From contig NZ_JAKNTW010000039.1 of NCBI RefSeq assembly GCF_022213955.1, positions 51,210 through 115,209 on the forward strand: a DNA stretch of 64,000 nucleotides, in the 5' to 3' direction. A program made the translations under genes and the position numbers. The DNA comes from Dolomitihabitans soli (lineage in GTDB: Bacteria > Actinomycetota > Actinomycetes > Streptosporangiales > Streptosporangiaceae). Of the stretch, positions 34,618 through 42,769 are shown piece by piece. Numbering within the stretch: position 1 is the first letter of the stretch; every line of letters begins with the position of its first letter. The notes beneath the pieces are model-generated. The model had not been told where the DNA came from. It saw only the letters and a list, made by a program, of their open reading frames with translations, and searched no databases.

Positions 34618-36036
34618 ATGACGATGAACGTGAACCGGGACACCGAGAACCCAGGCCGCCCCTTCTCCCCCGACCACTGGCAGGCGCGGCTCGACGAGCT
34701 GCGCGCCGCCTGCCACGTGCCGGGCGCGACGCTGGCCGTCCTGGTCGACGGGAACATCCACGAACTGGCCAGCGGCCTGCTGCACCGGGGAACAGGGGTG
34801 GAGGCGACCACCGACTCGGTGTTCCTGGCCGGTTCGATCGCCAAGGTCTACACCGCCACGCTGATCATGCAGCTGGCCGACTCGGGGAGGCTGGACCTGG
34901 ACGCGCCGGTCGTGGATGTGCTGCCGGAGTTCGCCACGCCCGATGCCGAAGCCACCAAGACGATCACCACGCGCCAGTTGCTCAGCCACACCGGCGGTGT
35001 GACCAACGACTTCACCTACGACTCCGGCCGCGGTGACGACTGCCTGGCCAAGTACGTCGAGGCCGCCAGGGATGTGGCGCTGGACTGCCCGCCCGGGACC
35101 GCGCCCTCCTACGGCAGCCTCGGATACGTCGTACTCGGCCGCATCATCGAGGTGCTGACCGGCCAGACCTGGGACCAGGCGCTGAAAGACCGGCTCGTCG
35201 CCCCGCTCGGGCTCCGGCAAACGATGACGCTGCCGGAGGAGGCGCTGCGGTTCCGCGCGGCGATGAGCCACCTCGGCGAACCGGGCCAGGACCCCGACCC
35301 CGCGCCGGAGTGGGATCTCATGCCACGCTCGGCCGGGCCGTACGGCAGGGTCATCGTCTCCGCCGGCGACCTCGCCCGTTTCGCCAAGATGCACCTGGAC
35401 GGCGGCGCCGCGCCCGACGGCACCCGAATCCTGACCTCCGACGCCGTCGCCGCCATGCAGCGGCACGTGGTCGACGTCCCCGACAAGTGGACCGTCAGCG
35501 CCGACGGCTGGGGCCTGGGCTGGACCCTCTACGACTGGGACGGCATCGCCGGTTTCGGTCACGACGGCGCCGCCATCGGGCAGTACGGTTACCTGCGGGT
35601 CGTCCCGGAGGCCGGCGTGGCCGTCGTCCTGCTGACCAACGGCGGCGGTGCCCGCCGGCTCTACGCCGACCTGTTCCGGGAACTCCTGGCCGAGCTGGCC
35701 GGGGTGCGCATGCCCGACGCGTTCGGACCGCCGGCCCAGCCGCCCACGGTGGACATGACGCCGCTGGTGGGCACCTACAAGCGCGAAGGCGTCGTCATCA
35801 CCGTCTCCCAGCAGGACGACGGCGGCGCGCGGATGCTCTACGAGTTCGTCGACGGCATGAAGGACCTCTCCCCGCCCCTCGACATGGACCTGAGCCCGGT
35901 ATCCGAGACGGTGTTCGCCGCCTCCGGCGCCGGCCCCTCCTTCAGCGAGGAATACATGCCCGTCGTCTTCTCCACCCTGACCAACGGCACCCCATGCGTG
36001 TACGTCGGCATGCGCGCCACCCCTAAGATCACCTGA
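34618..36036 (+). CDS. Serine beta-lactamase/penicillin-binding-protein-like hydrolase
   Basis: 472 residues from ATG 34618 (GAAGGAG 6 bases upstream). The class C beta-lactamase fold is marked by FLAGSIAKVYTATLIMQLAD (S-x-x-K nucleophile, SIAK), YGSLGYVVLGRIIEVLTG (Tyr-x-Ser/Asn-type motif, YGS) and GFGHDGAAIGQYGYLRV (HxG, in place of KTG). The C-terminal ~100 residues form a beta-rich extension. No signal peptide, so it is probably a cytosolic esterase or peptidase rather than an antibiotic-resistance enzyme. Confidence 0.87.
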   Translation: MTMNVNRDTENPGRPFSPDHWQARLDELRAACHVPGATLAVLVDGNIHELASGLLHRGTGVEATTDSVFLAGSIAKVYTATLIMQLADSGRLDLDAPVVDVLPEFATPDAEATKTITTRQLLSHTGGVTNDFTYDSGRGDDCLAKYVEAARDVALDCPPGTAPSYGSLGYVVLGRIIEVLTGQTWDQALKDRLVAPLGLRQTMTLPEEALRFRAAMSHLGEPGQDPDPAPEWDLMPRSAGPYGRVIVSAGDLARFAKMHLDGGAAPDGTRILTSDAVAAMQRHVVDVPDKWTVSADGWGLGWTLYDWDGIAGFGHDGAAIGQYGYLRVVPEAGVAVVLLTNGGGARRLYADLFRELLAELAGVRMPDAFGPPAQPPTVDMTPLVGTYKREGVVITVSQQDDGGARMLYEFVDGMKDLSPPLDMDLSPVSETVFAASGAGPSFSEEYMPVVFSTLTNGTPCVYVGMRATPKIT

Positions 36037-36212
36037 AGGCGGGTCGCCGGGCGTATCGGCCAGGGCGAGGGCAAGCCCGGCTGCGCCCGATGTGGTCCTC
36101 GCGGAGCTTCGGTGGTGGCCGCGCAGTAACTCCAGGACTGCTACCGCCCGCATGTTTCGGCTACCCCAGGCGCGGGGTGAGTCCCCGACGTGGTCAGATT
36201 GGGAGCACCTCA

Positions 36213-37400
36213 GTGAATGACGCCTCCGCCGACCGTCTCGCTCCAGAGCGGCCCTTCCGTTTGATCGTCACAGGAGGCGGGACAGGCGGCCACACCTACC
36301 CCGCTCTCACCGCCGTACGCACCCTCCAGGCCAGGCTCGCCGCCGGCGGCAGGGCGCTTGAGGTGTTGTGGATCGGAACGGCTGACGGCCTGGAGGCCCG
36401 CGTCGCACCTGCCGAGGTCATCCCGTTCGCCGCGGTCGCCACGGGCAAGATCCGCCGCTCCAGCAACCCGATCAAGATGCTGTCCCCAGCCAACCTGCGG
36501 GACATGATGCGCGTGCCCCTCGGCATTGTGCAGGCCCGCAGGATCGTGGCAGGGTTCCAGCCCGATGTCGTGCTTGCGACCGGCGGGTACGTCGCCGTCC
36601 CGGGCGGCCTGGCGGCCCGGCTCTGCCGCCGCCCTCTTGTACTGCACGAGCAGACGGTGCGCTTGGGGTTGGCCAACCGGAAGCTGGCCAGTTCGGCGAC
36701 CCGGATCGCGGTGTCCTCGCCGTCGACGCTGCCCCTGTTGCCGGAGGCTCTGCGCGGCGCCGCAGTCGTCACCGGCAACCCGGTCCGGCCCGAGGTGCTG
36801 TCCGGGCACGCCGACAAAGCCATCAAGGCGCTGGGTCTGTCGGCCTTCGACCGGCAGCTGCCCACGGTCTACGTCACCGGCGGAGCCCAAGGCTCCCGGC
36901 AGATCAACAACGTCGTCCGGGACGTGCTGCCGTGGCTACTCGACCACGCGAACGTGATCCACCAGTGCGGGCCGGGCAACGTCGACGGGCTGCGGCAGCA
37001 TGCCGCCCGCCTGCCCGTCGACCGCGCCGGACGTTACTACCTCACCGAGTTCGTCGGCGCGGAACTACCTGACGTCCTGGCGCTGGCCGATGTCGCGGTA
37101 TCGCGGAGCGGCGCCGGCACGCTCGCCGAGCTGGCGGCCCTGGGCAAGCCCGCTGTGTTCATCCCGCTCGCCGGCTCGGCGGGCAACGAGCAGGCCCACA
37201 ACGCGAGGCACATGGTCGAGGCGGGGGCGGCCGTGGCCCTGCTGAGCGAGGTCACCGCGAGCAGCCTGCGGGAAGCGGTCGGCCCGCTCCTGACGGACGC
37301 CGACCGGCGTGCCGCCATGGCGGAGCGGGCCCGGGCGCATGGCCGGCCGGACGCGGCCGACAGACTGGTGGATGTGATCCTGTCCGTCACGTCCGGCTGA
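36213..37400 (+). CDS. MurG-like UDP-GlcNAc glycosyltransferase paralogue
   Basis: 395 residues from GTG 36213, with GGGAG 7 bases upstream. It has the MurG N-terminal loop LIVTGGGTGGHTYPALTAVR, the second loop GYVAVPGGLAARL with LVLHEQTVRLGLANR, and the donor-binding YVTGGAQGSRQINNVV and VSRSGAGTLAELAALGKPAV with AGNEQAHNARHM. MurG makes lipid II. Here it stands alone, away from any division/cell-wall gene cluster. It is probably a second copy, possibly for antibiotic tolerance or another lipid-linked sugar. Confidence 0.85.
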   Translation: MNDASADRLAPERPFRLIVTGGGTGGHTYPALTAVRTLQARLAAGGRALEVLWIGTADGLEARVAPAEVIPFAAVATGKIRRSSNPIKMLSPANLRDMMRVPLGIVQARRIVAGFQPDVVLATGGYVAVPGGLAARLCRRPLVLHEQTVRLGLANRKLASSATRIAVSSPSTLPLLPEALRGAAVVTGNPVRPEVLSGHADKAIKALGLSAFDRQLPTVYVTGGAQGSRQINNVVRDVLPWLLDHANVIHQCGPGNVDGLRQHAARLPVDRAGRYYLTEFVGAELPDVLALADVAVSRSGAGTLAELAALGKPAVFIPLAGSAGNEQAHNARHMVEAGAAVALLSEVTASSLREAVGPLLTDADRRAAMAERARAHGRPDAADRLVDVILSVTSG

Positions 37401-37649
37401 CCCGCGATCAGTTCCAGGTCGGCCTGGATCGCCTGCAGCGGGGCGAGGATCGCGAGCAGCCCGAGGTAGGCACCCGCTGTTCCGGGGCGGGGGCGAATCA
37501 GCTCGGTCGCTGGTGCTCGTCATGCCGGTCCGTTATGCGAGGAACATGCCATAACCACCGCAATATGGAGAACCGGTGACTTCTCGCCTTCGGCAATCCA
37601 TGCTCATCTTGAGCTCTACCACCCGACGGATTCGTGAGGAGCCACCCAC

Positions 37650-37967
37650 ATGAAACTCCGCAGACTCCACACCACGGCCGTACTTGCGGCAGCGGTGAGC
37701 ATCAGCGTCCTGGCTGGTGCCGCACCCGCTTCCGCCGCCACCCAGACCAGCGCGACCGCCGCCACCCAGACCAGCGCGACCGTGGCCGCCGGCTGGCCGA
37801 CACGGGACTGGTACCTGCAGGGCCCCTACCAGACCCTGGCCGCCTGCGACCTCGCCTACGAGGACGCTGCGCAGAACGGTCAATACACCGCGCTTCTCTA
37901 CTGTCACTGGTTCCGCGGGGGTGGCCCTTATCTGGCGGGCTTCTACTACGAGGTATACATCCCCTGA
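37650..37967 (+). CDS. Small secreted protein
   Basis: 105 residues. A clear signal peptide (RRLHTTAVLAAAVSISVLAG, cut near ASA) is followed by two ATQTSAT repeats and an aromatic-rich mature part (GWPTRDWYLQGPYQTLAACD, LLYCHWFRGGGPYLAGFYY) with two Cys that could form one disulfide. GAGGAG precedes the ATG. No family recognised; small secreted peptides of this type are common in actinomycetes. Confidence 0.78.
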   Translation: MKLRRLHTTAVLAAAVSISVLAGAAPASAATQTSATAATQTSATVAAGWPTRDWYLQGPYQTLAACDLAYEDAAQNGQYTALLYCHWFRGGGPYLAGFYYEVYIP

Positions 37968-38248
37968 GCTTCAACACGAAGAACCCCCCGCCCTCCGAAG
38001 AAGGCGAAGCGTCTCAAGGTCGGAGTGGGGCCCTGTCAGTACGGCCGCACGTCAGGGGCCCCACGCCGTCAGCATCTCGCGGGTGGTCAGCCCAGCGGGT
38101 ACGGCCGGCCAGGCGGGTGCTCGTCGATGTCGGCCCCGGACGCGTTGCTGGCGCCGTTCCGGGACGGCAGGCGCGTGTCGCCGTATCCCGCGCGGGGGAC
38201 GGTGATCGAGTTCCGATGGCCGATGCGAGTAGTTGATCGAGCAAACGC
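37968..38248. other. Gap before the tRNA-Thr terminator
   Basis: About 280 bases. No gene is supported. A fragment of open frame on the minus strand (RAGYGDTRLPSRNG) may be decayed coding sequence downstream of tRNA-Thr, a usual place for integration remnants, but no integrase motif is visible. Confidence 0.35.
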
Positions 38249-38287
38249 AAAACGCCCGAGTCCAAGGGAGCTTGGATCGGGCGTTTG
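38249..38287 (-). terminator. Terminator of the tRNA-Thr transcript
   Basis: AAACGCCCGA (38250-38259) and TCGGGCGTTT (38277-38286) form a perfect stem, extended by TCCAAG/CTTGGA. On the minus strand the hairpin ends in TTTT, giving a classical intrinsic terminator 14 bases after the tRNA. Confidence 0.92.
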
Positions 38288-38300
38288 GGCTGTTCAGGAG

Positions 38301-38376
38301 TGGAGCCCCTTTACGGAATCGAACCGTAGACCTTCTCCTTACCATGGAGACGCTCTGCCGACTGAGCTAAAGGGGC
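38301..38376 (-). tRNA. tRNA-Thr (GGT)
   Basis: On the minus strand acceptor GCCCCTT pairs with AAGGGGC. The D arm is GCTCAGTCGGCAGAGC, the anticodon stem TCTCC/GGAGA encloses ATGGTAA with anticodon GGT, the T arm is ACGGTTCGATTCCGT, and CCA is encoded. In many actinomycetes tRNA-Thr sits directly next to tRNA-Met and rpmG; here almost 6 kb separates them. Confidence 0.95.
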
Positions 38377-38651
38377 GGGTCACGTCGCGCTTTCGCGCTG
38401 CGGACAGGTGTAACCATACACGCCGCTCCCGGCTGATGCGAATCGGAAACACCGCCTCGAAACCCCTCGGGATCGACGCCGCAGACGGGCCGCTCGCCGT
38501 ACCGGACCGAGTGTCTGCGGGGACCCGAAACGGACGCCGACGCGGGTCGGAAGGGCGCGTGTGACGGCCTCGCCCGCCTCCCCCAGCTCTGAGATCGACA
38601 TTGCATGGAGGCGGCAGGGTCGTCCACCGTTGCCACCGCGCCACCTAGTGG

Positions 38652-39083
38652 TCAGGGCGTGGCGAGTGTGCCGGTGAGCGTGTCGGCGGAGTCGTTCGGA
38701 CGCGGGAAGTCGCCTTCGACCTGAAACTTCGTGAAATAGCCGGAGCGGGTGTCGCTGAGGGTGATCGTCGCCGGGTACGGCTTGTCCAGGCAACCCGGGA
38801 GACACCATGTGCCGCTGATCGCACCGGTGCCCACGGCGGTCTTCGGGCCCCAGCTTCGCCAGGTGATCCGGTTGGCCGTGGTGAACTCCGACAGCACCAG
38901 ATCGGCCGGGCGTTCGTCGGCCCGGCCCTGCTCGGCTCCATAAAGATTCCACACGCGGATCGGCGCGGCGGTGATGCCGGCCGTGGCGACGGTGTCGGCC
39001 GTGCCCGCCGCGCAGGAGGCCGTGAGACCCAGCGCGGCCACCGTGAGGCCCAGCGCGGCTACGGCGATTGCGAACCTCTTCAT
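38652..39083 (-). CDS. Putative lipoprotein of unknown function
   Basis: 143 residues from ATG 39083, with GGAGGGGGAG just upstream. The N-terminus KRFAIAVAALGLTVAALG leads to LTASC, a lipobox, so the protein is probably membrane-anchored outside the cell. The mature part has paired Cys (GTWCLPGCLDKPYP) and beta-like segments (RITWRSWGPKTAVGTGAISG). No family recognised. Confidence 0.72.
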   Translation of the reverse strand: MKRFAIAVAALGLTVAALGLTASCAAGTADTVATAGITAAPIRVWNLYGAEQGRADERPADLVLSEFTTANRITWRSWGPKTAVGTGAISGTWCLPGCLDKPYPATITLSDTRSGYFTKFQVEGDFPRPNDSADTLTGTLATP

Positions 39084-39136
39084 CGCTCCCCCTCCAGGGT
39101 CGGGATACCCGTTGCACCTGAGGGATAGCCTCGCAG

Positions 39137-39367
39137 CTACGTAACGGAGATGTGACAATCCGTGACGGCCGAATGGAGCGGAACCACTTCGCACAGCTCG
39201 GCCAGGTCGACATATCCGGCAACCTGGGCGACCGTCACGCAGTCGGCGACCAGCCAGCCATGTCTGCGCAACCGCAGCACCTGCCGGCCCGCGCGAACGG
39301 CAGGAATGATCTCGTACCCACCCGGCCCGACCCATCGCCTGTCCACGAACGCACAGACTAGGCCCAC
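39137..39367 (-). CDS. Possible small conserved hypothetical protein
   Basis: About 76 residues if GTG 39367 is the start. The sequence FVDRRWVGPGGYEIIPAVRA followed by RQVLRLRRHGWLVADCVTVA and YVDLAELCEV looks like an authentic compact domain. It resembles small actinobacterial hypothetical proteins with a W-V-G-P-G-G motif. The open frame continues upstream to 39574 without good codon character. The function is unknown. Confidence 0.45.
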   Translation of the reverse strand: MGLVCAFVDRRWVGPGGYEIIPAVRAGRQVLRLRRHGWLVADCVTVAQVAGYVDLAELCEVVPLHSAVTDCHISVT

Positions 39368-39659
39368 GCCCCAAGAGTTCCGTAAAGCGACACGCGCCAC
39401 ATTTGTTATGGATTGCAGGTGTCTGGGACCGGTCCATTGCGGACGCTGCGCACCGCCTTCATCGCTGGTTCTCCAAGAAGGGCGGGGCGCCAACGCTCCG
39501 ACGTGGACGGATGCGTTGTGGACGCGGGCGGCCGGGAGCACGAGCCGGTCTCGACGTTGGGCACGCCCGAACACGGATGGTGGGTGGATTCAATGCCGTC
39601 TCGGCGAACCGTGACAAGGCCCGGCCGGGATCGTCACATGGCACGATCCCGGGGTCGCG

Positions 39660-39968
39660 TCAGGACTGGTCGCGCATCTCGGCGTTGATCCGCTGGGCCT
39701 CAGCGAGCTGGTCTTCCAGGATGATGATGCGGCACGCGGCTTCCAGCGCGGTGCCCTCATCGACCAGTTGCCGGGCGCGGGCGGCCAGGCCGAGCTGGTA
39801 ACGGGAGTAGCGGCGGTGACCGCCGGTCGAGCGCTGCGGTTCGATCAGTTTCGCCTCGCCCAGGCTGCGCAGGAACGCCGGGGTCGTCCCGAGAATCTCC
39901 GCGGCGCGGCCCATGGTGTAGGCGGGGTAATCGTCGTCGTCCATCTTGCCTTGTGGGGTTGGGCCCAT
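39660..39968 (-). CDS. MerR-family transcriptional regulator
   Basis: About 102 residues. The winged helix-turn-helix reads YPAYTMGRAAEILGTTPAFL, then GEAKLIEPQRSTGGHRRYSR and YQLGLAARARQLVDEGTALE, with a short C-terminal coil (RIIILEDQLAEAQRINAEMR) instead of an effector-binding domain. ATG 39968 follows GGAAGG; ATG 39944 (DDDDYPAYTMG) is the alternative and resembles relatives. Target unknown. Confidence 0.88.
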   Translation of the reverse strand: MGPTPQGKMDDDDYPAYTMGRAAEILGTTPAFLRSLGEAKLIEPQRSTGGHRRYSRYQLGLAARARQLVDEGTALEAACRIIILEDQLAEAQRINAEMRDQS

Positions 39969-39989
39969 CGCACCTTCCAACGTCACGAG

Positions 39990-40017
39990 GGGCCCCGGTG
40001 CCGTAGCACCGGGGCCC
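39990..40017. terminator. Strong 12-bp hairpin upstream of the MerR gene
   Basis: GGGCCCCGGTGC and GCACCGGGGCCC form a perfect 12-bp stem with a 4-base loop (CGTA). It lies 22 bases before the MerR start. It could end a transcript coming from the right, or act as an attenuator in the MerR leader. GTTTGG follows on the plus strand. Confidence 0.6.
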
Positions 40018-40250
40018 GAGGTTTGGTTACCACTGTCACCGGCACGTTCGCCGGTTCGTCGTGTCCGCGCCGGCCGTCTGAGACGACGTGCGGTACGGGG
40101 ATCGCGTAAGCGTGACCGAGGACCACCTTTCGTTCCGATGGGACTGCGGTACCCGCCCGGCGAGACTCAGCCGAGAGCGGGCGATCCAACGACGTGCAAC
40201 CCTCCCCTTCTCCTTCGATCGTTCACTTGCCTTTCTCATGCACGCGCGTC

Positions 40251-40445
40251 ACCGGCTGGAACCACCGCACCACCATTCCGGCCCCAGCAACGCCTGACCT
40301 TCGTGCCCTGCGCCGCCACCTGCCACCGGCTGGAACCACCATGGAAACATCCCGGCTCCAGCACGCCTGACCGATGGGTCCTGCGACATCTACGCCACCG
40401 GCTGGAACCACCGCTTCGCCATTCCGGCTCCAGCACGCCTGACGT
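40251..40445. repeat. Three ~73-bp repeats, each a hairpin with conserved arms
   Basis: ACCGGCTGGAACCACC starts at 40251, 40325 and 40397, each followed within 25 bases by CCGG(C/T)(C/T)CCAGCA and CGCCTGAC. The arms GCTGGAACC and GGCTCCAGC pair; read on the minus strand, a G-U wobble makes the stem complete. The arms are nearly invariant while the loops differ, which favours a structural role. Minus-strand frames over the units give WFQPV or CWSR...VVPAGG repeats. The rest of 40018-40832 shows no supported gene. Confidence 0.7.
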
Positions 40446-40832
40446 TCAAGCTCTTCGAACTGTGGCGGCAGCTCGTCATCTGCCGCGTCTTCTTGATGTT
40501 CTCTTCTCTTTCGACAACTGAAACGATACCCCGGCCGAATACGAATGTCTACATAGATCACTGGAGGTTTTCTTGACCCTGAACGTGAGTCCGGTGATCG
40601 TCCACAGCGGCCCGGAGGCAGCCGTCCGGGTTCGGCTATCCGGATTCAGGGCCGAGGGGTCCGGGGCTGGTTCGGTTCTGAGGGGTTGGGGCTGAGGGTT
40701 CGATTCCGTTTCCGTGATGGCTGGATATGTACAGCTATGCGGCCATGCCGACGCCCCGCGAACGGGACCGCAGCCCTCCTTGTCAGCCGCGTTGGCTAGG
40801 ATCATGCGTAGTCGCAAGTTGGGTGGGGGAAG

Positions 40833-42113
40833 GTGGCCGAGCAGACGCACCCGAGCCGCCGGACCCATCGGGCACCCGGCGCGATCCTGCGTGGCCTGCG
40901 GCATGACCTGACGCTCGTCGCCGTGGTCGTCGCCATCCTGATCTGGGTCTTCATGTCGGGCATGGAGGCCGCGTGGATCTGGGTGGTCTCCGCGGTGGCC
41001 ATGCTGGAGATGGTGCGCAGACGCCGGCTGTGGCCGACCCATCTCCCCCGGCCCGGGGAGTTGCCGGTCATCCTGGTGCTCGCCTGGGCGGGCTGGCTGG
41101 CCGTACCGTGGACCGTCGGCACTCCCGCGCAGGCCAGGGCGACCGCCACCGAACCGGTCGATCACGACGTGGCGGCGCAGCCCGCGCACCAGCGCGAACA
41201 CCGGCAGCTGTCCCCCGGCACGACCCCGGCTGACGCGCACGCCCGTATCCTCGGCGAGATCCACAACGCGGCCGTGGTCGAGGAGCACACCGGCGATGCC
41301 CCTACCGCCGCGGACCAGAGTCGCGGCGTCGGCGCGGCCCACAACGCCGGCGACCGGAGTCGCGGCACCGGTGAGGCGCACGGCGTCGCCGCGCGGGCCG
41401 CGCTTGAGGAACGTAGCCGGATCGCCGGTGAGGTGCACGACGTGGCGGGGCACGGGCTCGCCACAATCGCGATGCAGGCGGGTGTGGCGCTGCTGATGTT
41501 CGAGGAGCGTCCCGAGCAGGCGCGCGAGTCGCTGGAGGCGATCCGCGAGACGAGCCTGCAGGCGCTGAACGAGCTGCGAGCCACTCTCGACGCCATGCAC
41601 CCGATGCCCTCGCAGGAGCTGCACCGCATGATCGACGGCGTCCGCGCGGGCGGCCTGCCCGTCGACCTGGAGCTGGGCGAGCTGAGCACGACGATGCCCG
41701 CGCACGTCCACGCCGCCGTCTACCGGGTCGTCCGGGAGTCGCTGACCAACGTCATTCGGCACGCCGGGCCGACCAGGGCCCTTGTCCGGGTGGCCCACGA
41801 GCCGTGCGCGGCCGGAGTCTGCGGCGACCTGGTGGTGGAGATCGCCGACCGGGGCGCCGACACGGCCGCCCTCCCGCCCGACGAGGTCCGAGAGCGAACC
41901 GGCCCACCGGCGATCCACGAGGACCAAGGTCACCTGGGCGCGCAGGCCGCTCGCGAGGACCGGAGCCCGGCCGGCATCGGGGCGGTACGAGAGGGACGCG
42001 GCCTCACGGGCATGCGGGCGCGGGTGGAGGCCGCCGGCGGCACGCTCAGCGCGGGTCCCCGCGAGGGCGGCGGTTTCCGCGTGGTGGCCCGCTTCCCACG
42101 GGCGATCGTGTGA
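40833..42113 (+). CDS. NarL-type sensor histidine kinase with duplicated H-box-like segments
   Basis: 426 residues. Two hydrophobic stretches at the N-terminus (LTLVAVVVAILIWVF and VILVLAWAGWLAVPW) are followed by a linker, the HisKA_3 domain EERSRIAGEVHDVAGHGLAT (phospho-acceptor His about residue 202), and an ATPase domain with VRESLTNVIRHAG, VEIADRGAD and GRGLTGMRARVEAAGG. The linker holds three degenerate copies of the H-box, and a ~40-residue Ala/Arg/Glu-rich insert splits the ATPase domain. It forms an operon with the response regulator (GTGA overlap). Confidence 0.92.
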   Translation: MAEQTHPSRRTHRAPGAILRGLRHDLTLVAVVVAILIWVFMSGMEAAWIWVVSAVAMLEMVRRRRLWPTHLPRPGELPVILVLAWAGWLAVPWTVGTPAQARATATEPVDHDVAAQPAHQREHRQLSPGTTPADAHARILGEIHNAAVVEEHTGDAPTAADQSRGVGAAHNAGDRSRGTGEAHGVAARAALEERSRIAGEVHDVAGHGLATIAMQAGVALLMFEERPEQARESLEAIRETSLQALNELRATLDAMHPMPSQELHRMIDGVRAGGLPVDLELGELSTTMPAHVHAAVYRVVRESLTNVIRHAGPTRALVRVAHEPCAAGVCGDLVVEIADRGADTAALPPDEVRERTGPPAIHEDQGHLGAQAAREDRSPAGIGAVREGRGLTGMRARVEAAGGTLSAGPREGGGFRVVARFPRAIV

Positions 42114-42769
42114 TCAGGGTCGCCCTCGCCGACGACCAGGCCGTCGTCCGGATGGGGCTCCGGGTCCTGATCGAGCGCGAGAACGACCTGGAGCTGGTCG
42201 GCGAGGCGGCCGACGGCAAGGCGGCCCTGGAGATCGTACGGCGGGCCCGTCCCGACGTGTTGCTGCTCGACATCCGGATGCCGGGCATGGACGGGCTCGA
42301 CACCCTCCGTGCCATCGCCGCCGATCCGGACCTGCGGACCACCCGGGTCGTGGTGGTGACCACCTTCGAGCTCGACCGGTACGTCTTCGAGTCGTTGCAG
42401 GCGGGGGCGAGCGGTTTCCTGCTCAAGGACAGCGCCCCCGACGAACTGGTGCACGCCGTACGCGTGGTGGCCTCCGGGGAGGCGCTGCTCTCCCCGTCGG
42501 TGACCCGGCGGGTGATCGGCATGTTCGGCCAGCACCTGACCGCCGACGGCGTGACCCCGCTGGCCGGACTGGACCAGCTCACTCCCCGGGAGCGCGAGAT
42601 GGTCGCCTGGGTCGCCACCGGGCGGTCGAACGAAGAGATCGCCAAGGAGCTGGTGATCAGTCCCGACACCGTGCGCACCCACGTGAGCCGGGCCATGGTC
42701 AAACTGCACGCCCGCGACCGGGCCCAGCTCGTCGTCTTCGCGATCAGGGCGGGCCTCTCTATCCCCTGA
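42110..42769 (+). CDS. NarL/LuxR-family response regulator
   Basis: 219 residues starting at GTG 42110 within the kinase stop. The receiver has VALADDQAVVRMGLRVLIER, the phosphorylated Asp in VLLLDIRMPGMDGLDTLR, and Lys in FLLKDSAPDELVHAV. The C-terminal helix-turn-helix is LTPREREMVAWVATGRSNEE and ELVISPDTVRTHVSRAMVKL. It is the partner of the kinase; its targets are not evident. Its 3' end overlaps the convergent secY gene by 11 bases. Confidence 0.94.
   Translation: MIRVALADDQAVVRMGLRVLIERENDLELVGEAADGKAALEIVRRARPDVLLLDIRMPGMDGLDTLRAIAADPDLRTTRVVVVTTFELDRYVFESLQAGASGFLLKDSAPDELVHAVRVVASGEALLSPSVTRRVIGMFGQHLTADGVTPLAGLDQLTPREREMVAWVATGRSNEEIAKELVISPDTVRTHVSRAMVKLHARDRAQLVVFAIRAGLSIP

Noticed and set aside
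32435..38376. Integrated element between the two tRNA genes.
   Set aside because: No integrase, excisionase or direct repeat of a tRNA end was found.
40251..40445. CRISPR-like array.
   Set aside because: Only three units with ~73-base period, imperfect repeats and no cas genes.
40223..40561. A minus-strand ORF across the hairpin repeats with an acidic start and CWSR...VVPAGG units, like a RiPP precursor.
   Set aside because: The third repeat is out of frame and conservation follows the stem arms; no modifying enzyme is adjacent. Kept as a repeat, not a gene.
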